DNA of 64,000 nt from Limnohabitans sp. Rim47 (GTDB lineage Bacteria > Pseudomonadota > Gammaproteobacteria > Burkholderiales > Burkholderiaceae_C): contig NZ_FBYA01000001.1 in NCBI RefSeq assembly GCF_001517545.1, forward strand, positions 400,153-464,152, in the 5' to 3' direction. The notes under the pieces were generated by a model. That model had not been told where the DNA came from. It searched no databases and saw nothing but the letters and a program-made list of their open reading frames with translations. Positions 17,462-25,608 of this stretch are shown piece by piece. The position numbers and the translations under genes were made by a program. Numbering within the stretch: position 1 is the stretch's first letter; every line of letters begins with the position of its first letter.

Positions 17462-18340
17462 ATGTCTGCATCATCCCCCCAGCAAGCCGCGTGGCTGCCC
17501 AAGCTGGTCATTGCGCCCAGCTTTGTGGTGTCGCTGCTGTTCATTTATGGCCTGATGGCCTGGAACGGCTACCTGTCCATGTCCGCCTCGCGGATCTTGC
17601 CCAACTACGAATTTGTCGGCCTGCAGCACTACGCTGCCCTGATGGAAAGCGATCGCTTTCAAGTGGCCATGAGCAACATGGCCGTGTTTGGCGTTTTGTT
17701 CATCGGCGGTGCCATGGCACTGGGCGTGTTGCTGGCCATCCTGCTGGACCAAAAGGTGCGCGGCGAAGGCGTTTTGCGCACCATTTATTTGTACCCGATG
17801 GCGATTTCTTTCATCGTCACCGGTACCGCCTGGAAGTGGATTTTGAACCCCGGCCTCGGGCTAGAACACCTGATGCGCAGCTGGGGTTTCACCAGCTTCA
17901 GTTTTGGCTGGCTGGTGCAGCAGGACATGGCCATTTATTGCGTGGTCATTGCAGGTGTGTGGCAGAGCGCGGGCTTTGTCATGGCGCTGTTTTTGGCCGC
18001 CCTGCGCGGCATCGACGACTCGATCATCAAAGCCGCCCAGGTGGACGGCGCGAGCTTGCCGACCATTTACTGGCGCATCATTTTGCCCAGCTTGGGGCCG
18101 GTGTTTTTCAGCACCTTGCTGGTGGTGTCGCACTTGGCCATCAAGAGCTTTGACCTGGTGATGGCTTTGACTGCGGGCGGCCCCGGCTATGCCACTGACT
18201 TGCCCGCCACCTTCATGTACGCCACTGCATTTACACGCGGCCAGATTGGCGTAGGGGCGGCCAGCGCCACCGTGATGCTGGCCACCGTGGCCGCCATCGT
18301 GGTGCCTTACCTTTATTCTGAATTGCGAGGCAAACGATGA
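17462..18340 (+). CDS. gtsB: Sugar ABC transporter permease, MalF-like
   Basis: 292 residues, six membrane helices, with the cytoplasmic EAA loop present as AAQVDGASLPTIYWRIILPSLGP near residue 210, the contact site for the ATPase. ATG at 17462 (MSASSPQQ) is chosen with GGA seven bases upstream; the frame is open back to 17366, but that covers the hairpin spacer. The stop overlaps the start of the next permease by four bases (ATGA), so the two are coupled. It forms half of the channel for the GtsA-bound sugar. Confidence 0.92.
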   Translation: MSASSPQQAAWLPKLVIAPSFVVSLLFIYGLMAWNGYLSMSASRILPNYEFVGLQHYAALMESDRFQVAMSNMAVFGVLFIGGAMALGVLLAILLDQKVRGEGVLRTIYLYPMAISFIVTGTAWKWILNPGLGLEHLMRSWGFTSFSFGWLVQQDMAIYCVVIAGVWQSAGFVMALFLAALRGIDDSIIKAAQVDGASLPTIYWRIILPSLGPVFFSTLLVVSHLAIKSFDLVMALTAGGPGYATDLPATFMYATAFTRGQIGVGAASATVMLATVAAIVVPYLYSELRGKR

Positions 18341-19191
18341 ACCGCCTGAACTTTCATCGCCTGATCCTGTGGAGCATGTTGCTGTTGTTTGCGGCCTGGT
18401 TTCTGGTGCCCTTGTATGTGATGCTGACCACGTCGTTGAAAGACGCAGAGCAGCTGCGCGCAGGCAACCTGCTGAGCCTGCCCACCGCCCCCACGCTGGA
18501 CGCGTGGTTCAAGGCTTGGGGCAGTGCCTGCACCGGTGTGCAGTGCGAAGGCCTCAAGCCCTTTTTCTGGAACTCGATGGTCATGGTCGTGCCTGCGGTG
18601 CTGTTGTCCACCCTGATCGGTTCGCTCAACGGCTATGTGCTCTCCAAGTGGAAGTTCCGTGGCAGCGAGACCCTGTTTGCCTTCATGCTGTTTGGCGTGT
18701 TCATGCCCATGCAAGTGGTGCTGCTGCCCATGAGCCAGGTGCTGGGCTGGTTGGGCGTGGCCAGCTCCATTTGGGGCCTGATGCTGGTGCACGTGGTGGC
18801 GGGCATTCCATCAACCACGCTGTTTTTCCGCAACTACTACATCGGCCTGCCGGATGAGTTGATCAAGGCCGCACAGCTCGATGGCGCGGGTTTTTGGATG
18901 ATCTTTCGCCGCATCGTGTTGCCACTGTCTTTGCCGATTTTGGTGGTCACGCTCATCTGGCAGTTCACCAACATCTGGAACGACTTTTTGTACGGTGTGG
19001 TGTTCTCGGGTGCCGACAGCAAACCGATCACCGTGGGCCTGAACAACCTGGCCAACACCTCCAGCGCCGTCAAGGAATACAACGTGGACATGGCCGCCGC
19101 GCTGATCGCGGCATTGCCCACCCTGTTTGTGTACGTGGTGGCCGGTAAATATTTTGTGCGCGGCCTGACGGCTGGCGCAGTTAAGGGGTAA
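18337..19191 (+). CDS. gtsC: Sugar ABC transporter permease, MalG-like
   Basis: 284 residues, six predicted helices, and the EAA motif as IKAAQLDGAGFWMIFRRIVLPLS near residue 175. The C-terminus VRGLTAGAVKG is the standard ending of the MalG-type subunit. The start codon overlaps the stop of gtsB (ATGA at 18337), and the ATPase gene begins three bases after its own stop. It is the second channel subunit of the glucose-type importer. Confidence 0.93.
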   Translation: MNRLNFHRLILWSMLLLFAAWFLVPLYVMLTTSLKDAEQLRAGNLLSLPTAPTLDAWFKAWGSACTGVQCEGLKPFFWNSMVMVVPAVLLSTLIGSLNGYVLSKWKFRGSETLFAFMLFGVFMPMQVVLLPMSQVLGWLGVASSIWGLMLVHVVAGIPSTTLFFRNYYIGLPDELIKAAQLDGAGFWMIFRRIVLPLSLPILVVTLIWQFTNIWNDFLYGVVFSGADSKPITVGLNNLANTSSAVKEYNVDMAAALIAALPTLFVYVVAGKYFVRGLTAGAVKG

Positions 19192-19194
19192 ATC

Positions 19195-20262
19195 ATGGGC
19201 GCACTCGCCATTCGCAACATCCACAAGACCTACAACGAGACGGTCCACATCCTCAAAGGCATCGACCTCGAAATCGAAGCCGGCGAATTTTTGATCTTGG
19301 TCGGGCCTTCGGGCTGCGGCAAATCGACTTTGTTGTCGATGATCGCTGGCCTGGACCATCCCACCAGCGGCAGCATCCACATTGGTGACCGCGACGTGAC
19401 GAACCTGCCCAGCAAGGACCGCGACATTGCCATGGTGTTCCAAAGCTACGCGCTCTACCCCAACATGACGGTGGCGCAAAACATCGCCTTTGGCCTGGAG
19501 ATCCGCAAGGTGCCCAAGGTCGAGCGCAAAGCCGCCGTGGACCGCGTGTCGGCCATGCTGCAAATCGGCCACTTGCTCGACCGCAAGCCGGGCCAACTGT
19601 CGGGCGGCCAGCGCCAACGCGTGGCCATGGGCCGGGCCTTGGCGCGTGACCCCAAACTGTTTTTGTTTGACGAACCGCTGTCCAACCTCGACGCCAAGCT
19701 GCGCGTGGAAATGCGCGCCGAAATCAAACTGCTGCACCAGCGCACCCAAACCACCACGGTGTATGTGACGCACGACCAAGTCGAAGCCATGACGCTGGGC
19801 GACCGCATCGCCGTGATGAAAGACGGCTTGGTGCAACAGTTCGGCACGCCCAACGAGATCTACAACCGCCCAGCCAACCGCTTTGTGGCCGAGTTCATTG
19901 GCTCACCCGCGATGAACATGGTCGACGCGCAATGGCTTGGAAGCAGCTTGACGGCCCACGGTGTGGACCTGGGACTGACCGATGCACAACGCGCCGCCCT
20001 GCAAGCCCATGGCAGCGCCGAGCTGGTTTATGGCCTGCGCCCCGAAAGCATCGGCTTTGCCGCCACGGGCTTGCCCGGCAAGCTCAGCATGATCGAGCCG
20101 ACCGGCCCTGAAACCTATGCCACGGTGGACACCGCCGCAGGCAAGCTGACCGCCCGCGTACCCGGCGTGTTGCAAGCGGCCGTAGGTGACGCGGTGCACC
20201 TGCAATGGTCGGCCGAGCAGTCGCATTTGTTTGACCGCGCCAGTGGGGTGCGGGTGGGCTAA
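19195..20262 (+). CDS. gtsD: Sugar ABC transporter ATP-binding protein, MalK/UgpC family
   Basis: 355 residues: Walker A GPSGCGKST near residue 38, Q-loop in VFQSYALYPNMTV, signature LSGGQRQRVAMGRAL near 135, Walker B FLFDEPLSNLDA near 157, H-loop in VYVTHDQVEAMTL, and a C-terminal TOBE/OB domain from about 235. It energises the GtsBC permease. MalK-type ATPases are often shared between sugar importers; a second homologue sits at 50716-51855 in this window, so cross-use is possible. It ends the operon and converges with the MFS gene. Confidence 0.92.
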   Translation: MGALAIRNIHKTYNETVHILKGIDLEIEAGEFLILVGPSGCGKSTLLSMIAGLDHPTSGSIHIGDRDVTNLPSKDRDIAMVFQSYALYPNMTVAQNIAFGLEIRKVPKVERKAAVDRVSAMLQIGHLLDRKPGQLSGGQRQRVAMGRALARDPKLFLFDEPLSNLDAKLRVEMRAEIKLLHQRTQTTTVYVTHDQVEAMTLGDRIAVMKDGLVQQFGTPNEIYNRPANRFVAEFIGSPAMNMVDAQWLGSSLTAHGVDLGLTDAQRAALQAHGSAELVYGLRPESIGFAATGLPGKLSMIEPTGPETYATVDTAAGKLTARVPGVLQAAVGDAVHLQWSAEQSHLFDRASGVRVG

Positions 20263-20313
20263 ATGGTTGACGGATTGAGGGGCCAGCCAGCACGGCTGAC
20301 CGCCTCTGTCTGA

Positions 20314-21552
20314 TCAGGGGGTGCCGAGGCGTTCAGCCTTGCGCACCCGCCAAAACAGCCAGCTGGCAATGCACAGGTTCAGAAAATTCCACGCAATGCC
20401 GTTCAAAAAAGCCGCGTGGTAACTGCCCGTCACATCAAACACCCAGCCTGACATCCAGCCGCCCAAAGCCATGCCCAGCAAGGTGGCCATGATGACCGCA
20501 CCCACGCGGGCACCGGCTTCTTGGGGGGCGAAGTGTTCGCGCACGATGATCGCGTAAGACGGCACGATGCCGCCTTGGAACAAGCCGAACATGGCCGACA
20601 CCAGGTACAGCGGCACCATGCCATCAAAAGGCAAAAACATCAGCAGCGCCACACCTTGCAAAAACGAGCCCAGCAGCAAAGTGCGAATGCCGCCAATGCG
20701 GTCGCTGATCAGGCCAAACACCAATCGGCTGACGATGCCGCTGGCCAGCATGAGCGAGAGCATTTCTGCGCCGCGTGCCGCACCAAAACCCAGGTCGGTG
20801 CAATAGGCCACGATGTGCACTTGGGGCATGGACATGGCCACACAACACGCCACACCCGCCACAAACAACAAGCCTTGGGCATGGGCCGCTTTCAAACCAA
20901 AGGGGCGGCTGCGGTCCACTGAAGTCGCTGCGGTATGGGCTGGCGTCAAGGTCACCAGCGGTGGACGCTGGCGCATGCGAGTGGCCAGCAACAACATGCC
21001 TGCACCGCAAAAAATGCCCAGCCAGATATAAGTCTGCCGCCAGCCCAAAGTCTCGACGCCGTGTTGCACGATGGGCGGCCAGATGGTGCCCGCGATGTAG
21101 TTGCCGCTGGCGCAAATGGCCACGGCAATGCCGCGTCGGCGGTTCCACCACAAGGCGGTGTCGGCCATCAAGGGCGCAAAGGTGGACGAACTGCCCACAA
21201 AGCCCATCAGCGCATGCGCCAACCCAAAAGCCCAGATGCTGCCCGACAGGCCCGCCCACACAAAGCCGCCGCACACGGCCAGCGCGCCCACCCACAGCAC
21301 CGGCATCAAACCATGCCGGTCGGCCATGCGCCCGGTGATCAGACCGCCCAAGCCCAGGCTGATCATCATCAGCGTGTAAGGCAGTGAAGCATCGGCCCGG
21401 CCCACGCCAAACTCGGTCTGCACCACCGGCAGCACCACCGAGACGATGTACATGCTGCTGTTGCCCAGCACCACCAGCCCCAGCGTGACGAGCAAGCGCC
21501 AAGCGGCTTGGCGAGAATCGATGAGGGACGGGTCGGCGGGGAGGGTTTTCAT
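20314..21552 (-). CDS. MFS transporter, monocarboxylate/oxalate-formate type
   Basis: 412 residues with 12 predicted helices in two halves. The loop between helices 2 and 3 reads GRMADRHGLMPVL, the MFS signature, and the matching loop in the second half reads FGLISDRIGGIRTLL. Overall organisation is like the monocarboxylate/oxalate-formate branch, implying a small organic acid as substrate. It is divergent from the LysR-type gene at 21776 with 223 bases between; an inverted repeat in that spacer suggests LysR control. No enzyme gene is in its own transcript. Confidence 0.85.
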   Translation of the reverse strand: MKTLPADPSLIDSRQAAWRLLVTLGLVVLGNSSMYIVSVVLPVVQTEFGVGRADASLPYTLMMISLGLGGLITGRMADRHGLMPVLWVGALAVCGGFVWAGLSGSIWAFGLAHALMGFVGSSSTFAPLMADTALWWNRRRGIAVAICASGNYIAGTIWPPIVQHGVETLGWRQTYIWLGIFCGAGMLLLATRMRQRPPLVTLTPAHTAATSVDRSRPFGLKAAHAQGLLFVAGVACCVAMSMPQVHIVAYCTDLGFGAARGAEMLSLMLASGIVSRLVFGLISDRIGGIRTLLLGSFLQGVALLMFLPFDGMVPLYLVSAMFGLFQGGIVPSYAIIVREHFAPQEAGARVGAVIMATLLGMALGGWMSGWVFDVTGSYHAAFLNGIAWNFLNLCIASWLFWRVRKAERLGTP

Positions 21553-21643
21553 AGAGGGAAATTTAGCCGATGGCGTGGTGTTGGTTTGTCTTGTGGGTTA
21601 CTGCTCATGTGGGCGCAATGATGGTCAGGCCAACGACCAAGGG

Positions 21644-21670
21644 TTCGTCTGAGATGACAAGTCGGACGAA
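21644..21670. promoter_or_regulatory. Inverted repeat in the MFS/LysR divergent spacer, probable operator
   Basis: TTCGTC (21644-21649) and GACGAA (21665-21670) form a perfect inverted repeat around a 15-base spacer, placed between the starts of the MFS gene (21552) and the LysR gene (21776). LysR proteins bind interrupted dyads in exactly this kind of divergent region. The spacing is larger than the classical T-N11-A site, so it may represent the outer parts of a tetramer site. Confidence 0.4.
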
Positions 21671-21775
21671 GACGATAAGATTCGACGTCGAGTGCATCGC
21701 CGTCGATCCGACGCGCAGGCTTTACCCCCATCGCCGCAGCACCACGCCGCAGCACCTACCGATAGATCCCTTGAA

Positions 21776-22717
21776 ATGACCTCGCCACTCTCCATCGAAC
21801 AATGGCAATTGTTTCTTCAGATTGCGGAGTGTGGCAGTTTGACGGACACCGCCGCAGCCAGAGATGTGGCCCAGTCGGCGATCAGCCGCCAGCTGGGGGC
21901 GATCGAGCTGAGCTGCGGTGGCCAACTTTTCGAGCGAACAGCCCGTGGTGTGCGCCTCAACGACATCGGACAGCGTCTTTATCCTCGCGTCAAGGCTTGG
22001 GTGCAGGCGGGGCAGCACCTGACGGAGGACGCCAGCGGCCTGCTTCGGGAGCCGGCCGGTCTTGTGCGCGTGGGGATCATCGACTCACTGGCCGACGCAC
22101 TTTGCGGGCCGATCTACGAGGAAATAGCCCGCTTGTTTCCCAAGGTCAGCTTGCATTGGGTCAGTGGCATGAGCGGGCGAGTGTCCGAAGGCCTCGAACG
22201 TGGCGAGATCGATTTGGCGCTGTTTTCTGAAAATACCCGAGGCCGCAGTGGCCGAGGCGATGGTCTGGCGAAAATGCCGCATGTGCTGATCGGTGCGCCC
22301 GGCGATGCCTTGACCGCGGCACAGACGCTTCCCTTTGACCATTTGCACCGCATTCCCCTGATCGTTCCAGGCCGCCCCTATGCTTTTCACCATGTCCTGG
22401 AGCATTGGGCCAGCCGGCGCGGTATTGAGCTGAACATTCGGCTGGAATGCGACAGCCTGAACCTGCAAAAGAAACTGGTCAAAGCGGGTGGACTTTATGC
22501 CATCGTCGGTCTGAGCGCTGTGCGTGAGGAAGTCGCCCGACATGAGTTGCAAGCGGCCCGCATCGTTCAGCCCAGTTTGGACCGTCACATCGTGCTCCGG
22601 CTTTCTTCGCATGCCGCGCCCACACAGGCTTGCCAAGTGGTTCATGACACCGTTCGCCGACATGTGGAGAGGGGCTTTCCGAGCCTCTCCCAATGGCTGC
22701 CCGAAGTCGAGTCTTGA
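21776..22717 (+). CDS. LysR family transcriptional regulator
   Basis: 313 residues. The N-terminal winged helix-turn-helix covers about 5-62 with the recognition segment ARDVAQSAISRQLGAIE, then the effector-binding domain from about 90 to the end. ATG at 21776 gives MTSPLSIEQW, the expected beginning; the frame stays open to 21692 but that part is low-complexity and unlike the family. It diverges from the MFS gene and precedes a TTT receptor and a sulfatase on the same strand, so it probably controls one or both units. The inducer is unknown. Confidence 0.9.
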   Translation: MTSPLSIEQWQLFLQIAECGSLTDTAAARDVAQSAISRQLGAIELSCGGQLFERTARGVRLNDIGQRLYPRVKAWVQAGQHLTEDASGLLREPAGLVRVGIIDSLADALCGPIYEEIARLFPKVSLHWVSGMSGRVSEGLERGEIDLALFSENTRGRSGRGDGLAKMPHVLIGAPGDALTAAQTLPFDHLHRIPLIVPGRPYAFHHVLEHWASRRGIELNIRLECDSLNLQKKLVKAGGLYAIVGLSAVREEVARHELQAARIVQPSLDRHIVLRLSSHAAPTQACQVVHDTVRRHVERGFPSLSQWLPEVES

Positions 22718-22846
22718 CGAGGTATATCTCCAAAGGCAAGGGTCCCGTGCTTCCCCGCGGGATACCAGCATCAGACGCCAGGCCTTAGATTCGGTACACA
22801 AGCCTGAACGGAGCGTCGGTCGGGCGCATCCAGACCGGAGAACCAT

Positions 22847-23863
22847 GTGAAACGCATGACGGGCCCCTCACTGCTTTCGGACAATCCCTTATTTGAAGCG
22901 GCTTTCCATCGCCGCACCTTGCTTGGCGCTGCATCAGCGGCCTTGATGCCTGGAGCCTTGTGGGCGCAAGCCACCTACCCGAATAAGGCCGTGACGCTGA
23001 TCGTCCCAAACCCGCCGGGGGGCAACACGGACATATTGGCCCGGATTTTTTCTGTCCCCTTGGCCAAGGCACTCGGACAAGCTGTGGTCGTGGAGAACCG
23101 CGCGGGTGCGGGTGGCGTGATCGGCATGACGGCTGCGGCCCGTGCCCCAGCGGATGGCCACACCCTGGGGTTGGGCAACCTGAGCGACCTGGTGGTCAGC
23201 CGATACGCCCAAGCCAACGTGCCTTACGACCCCGCGAAAGACTTTGTCGCGGTGGCCACCTTGGCGAAGGTCTCCATCGTCGTGACCTGCCTGCCCACCT
23301 TTGCCGCGAAGAACTTTCAGGAATTTCTGGCATTGGCCAAAGCCCATCCCGGTAAATACAAATGCGGCACCGCCGGCAACGGGACCATGGGCCACTTGTG
23401 CCTTGAAGCCCTGAAGGCTGCAGTCGGTGTCGACATTGTCCACATCCCCTACCGTGGGGGTGCGCCAGCGCTCAATGATTTGCTGGGTGGGCACATCGAC
23501 TTGCTGATCGACGGCAGTGCGCTCTCGCAGGTCAAGGCCGGCAAACTCAAAGCCTTGGCGGTCACTGCCGAACGCATCTCGGTGCTGCCTCATGTGCCGA
23601 CCATCGGTGAATCAGGCGTGTCGGGCTTTTCGTTTGGAAACTACTGGGGCTTGCTGATGCCGATGGGCTCGCCTGAGGCGGCTGTGACCCGAATCCATGC
23701 CGAGATCAAAAAGCTCTCAGAGCAGCCCGAAATCCGGCAGCAGTTGGAAAACGCAGGGTTTGCCTCGCTGGGCTCCACACCATCGGAGTACGGCCTGGCG
23801 CTGCAAAAATCCTACGAGCACATCGGTCAAATCGTCAAAAAATCCAAGATCACTTTCGACTGA
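22847..23863 (+). CDS. Tripartite tricarboxylate transporter (Bug family) solute-binding protein, orphan
   Basis: 338 residues. Bug-family features: YPNKAVTLIVPNPPGGNTDILAR near residue 48 (usual PPGG-x-D motif), the VVENRAGAGGVIGMTAAARA block near 85, and HIPYRGGAPALNDLLGGHIDLLID near 205. The N-terminal stretch HRRTLLGAASAALMPGALWA resembles a Tat or long Sec signal, so it is periplasmic. The start is GTG at 22847 with CGGAG six bases upstream; ATG at 22856 is an alternative. No TctA/TctB membrane genes are in the window. It sits between the LysR gene and a sulfatase starting about 40 bases later, hinting at a sulfate-ester ligand. Confidence 0.88.
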   Translation: MKRMTGPSLLSDNPLFEAAFHRRTLLGAASAALMPGALWAQATYPNKAVTLIVPNPPGGNTDILARIFSVPLAKALGQAVVVENRAGAGGVIGMTAAARAPADGHTLGLGNLSDLVVSRYAQANVPYDPAKDFVAVATLAKVSIVVTCLPTFAAKNFQEFLALAKAHPGKYKCGTAGNGTMGHLCLEALKAAVGVDIVHIPYRGGAPALNDLLGGHIDLLIDGSALSQVKAGKLKALAVTAERISVLPHVPTIGESGVSGFSFGNYWGLLMPMGSPEAAVTRIHAEIKKLSEQPEIRQQLENAGFASLGSTPSEYGLALQKSYEHIGQIVKKSKITFD

Positions 23864-23901
23864 TCGTGACCAAGCCGCATGACCCATTTCATTCAAGACC
23901 T

Positions 23902-25515
23902 ATGGCGAGCAAACCCAACGTCGTCCTGATTCTGGCCGATGACATGGGCTTCTCCGACATCGGGTGTTACGGCAGCGAGATTGACACCCCGAACATCGAC
24001 CGGCTGGCCGCTGGAGGTGTTCGCTTCTCCCAGTTTTACAACACAGCCCGCTGCAGCCCATCTCGGGCATCGATGCTGACTGGCCTGCACCCGCACCAGA
24101 CAGGGATTGGTATCCTCACCAAGGACGACCGCCCGCATGGTTACCCGGGCGCCCTCAACGACGGCTGCGTCACCGTGGCCGAAATCTTGTCTGGGGCAGG
24201 CTACGCGACATCCTTGGTGGGCAAGTGGCACTTGGCCTCGAACATTCGGCAAGTCAACGACGCTTGGCCCACGCGGAGGGGGTTTGAGCACTTTTACGGC
24301 ACGCTCGCAGGGTCTTGTTCCTACTACCAACCGGCTTCGCTGACCCGCGGAGAAAGCAACGCAGAAGCCGAAGCTCAGGCCCAGGAAAACTACTACTACA
24401 CTGATGCGATCGCGCAGGAAGCCTGCGCTTTTGTGCGGGAGCAGTCGCAGGCCAACAAGCCATTTTTCATGTACGTGGCGTACACCGCGCCCCACTGGCC
24501 ACTCCAGGCGAGAGAAGAGGACATCGCCAAATACCGTGGCCGCTACGACGAGGGCTGGGATGTGCTGCGTGAGCGACGGATGCAGCGTCTGCGCGAATCT
24601 GGTTTGCTGGCGGATGCCGTCCACGATTGCGAACGCGACCCTGAAGAGCCCGCGTGGGAGCAAGCTGAGCACAAAGCTTGGGAAGCCCGCCGCATGGAGG
24701 TTTATGCAGCCCAAGTGCACCGAATGGATCAGGGTATTGGCGACATCCTTGACACGCTCGAGCAAACAGGACAGCTTGAAAACACACTCGTATTTTTCTT
24801 GTCGGACAACGGCGCCTGTGCCGAAGTGCTGCCCCTGGACGGCAGCGCCGAAGCATTCATTCAGCGTCGGCCCGATCTGAAACGCTTGAAGCCACGCAAC
24901 GGCTGCGATTTGCAAGTGGGCAATGAACCTGCCATCGTTCCGGGGCCGGAAGACACTTACGCGAGCTATGGCCGTGCCTGGGCCAATTTGTCGAATACCC
25001 CTTTTCGGCTCTACAAGCGTTGGACGCACGAGGGCGGTATTTCCACGCCATTGATCGTGCATTGGCCCGCCGGGGGTTTGGACAATGGTGCCATTGTCCG
25101 GACGCCATCCCAACTCACGGATGTGTTGCCCACCATCCTGGAGGCAACGCAGTCCTCATACCCTGAGCGCTACAGGGGGTGCGACATTCCGCCCTGTGAG
25201 GGCAACAGTCTTTTATCTGCGTTGCGTGGCGGCCAGCCAACGGATCATCCACTGTTTTGGGAACACACAGGTAATGCGGCCATTCGGCTGGGCCGATGGA
25301 AACTGGTGCGTGAGTACCCCAAGCCCTGGGAGCTTTACGACATGCAGACCGATCGTGCTGAAACCCAAGATTTGGCAACGCTCAGACCGGACATGGTTTT
25401 GGACATGGCCGTGCAATGGGCGGCTTGGGCCCGCCGAGTCGGTGTGGTGCCCTGGGATGATGTGTTGGAAGGCTACCGCGCCGATGGCAAGCAGGCCTCA
25501 GAAGCCGCGGGTTGA
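23902..25515 (+). CDS. Type I (formylglycine-dependent) sulfatase, arylsulfatase family
   Basis: 537 residues. N-terminal metal ligands in LADDMGFSDIGC (D13, D14), the formylglycine signature CSPSRASMLTG with the modified cysteine at residue 51, then GKWHL near 117 and FFLSDNGACAE near 300. It would hydrolyse a sulfate ester to alcohol and sulfate. I see no signal peptide, so it should act in the cytoplasm after uptake of the ester. ATG at 23902 begins one residue before the conserved SKPNVVLILADD; an in-frame GTG at 23866 is the alternative. A formylglycine-generating enzyme is not in this window but must exist elsewhere for activity. Confidence 0.9.
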   Translation: MASKPNVVLILADDMGFSDIGCYGSEIDTPNIDRLAAGGVRFSQFYNTARCSPSRASMLTGLHPHQTGIGILTKDDRPHGYPGALNDGCVTVAEILSGAGYATSLVGKWHLASNIRQVNDAWPTRRGFEHFYGTLAGSCSYYQPASLTRGESNAEAEAQAQENYYYTDAIAQEACAFVREQSQANKPFFMYVAYTAPHWPLQAREEDIAKYRGRYDEGWDVLRERRMQRLRESGLLADAVHDCERDPEEPAWEQAEHKAWEARRMEVYAAQVHRMDQGIGDILDTLEQTGQLENTLVFFLSDNGACAEVLPLDGSAEAFIQRRPDLKRLKPRNGCDLQVGNEPAIVPGPEDTYASYGRAWANLSNTPFRLYKRWTHEGGISTPLIVHWPAGGLDNGAIVRTPSQLTDVLPTILEATQSSYPERYRGCDIPPCEGNSLLSALRGGQPTDHPLFWEHTGNAAIRLGRWKLVREYPKPWELYDMQTDRAETQDLATLRPDMVLDMAVQWAAWARRVGVVPWDDVLEGYRADGKQASEAAG

Positions 25516-25554
25516 AGCCAAGAAGCCAGCGCCTTTTGTGAGCGTCGCGCATGA

Positions 25555-25590
25555 AAAAGCCCCGCCAGACGCAAGTCCGGCGGGGCTTTT
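25555..25590. terminator. Bidirectional intrinsic terminator between the sulfatase gene and htpG
   Basis: AAAAGCCCCGCC (25555-25566) pairs perfectly with GGCGGGGCTTTT (25579-25590). The inner part GAC-GCAA-GTC can extend the stem and close it with a GNRA tetraloop. T-runs occur on both strands, so it can end transcripts of the two convergent genes. Confidence 0.9.
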
Positions 25591-25608
25591 GACTGGGGCG
25601 GAGCGTGA

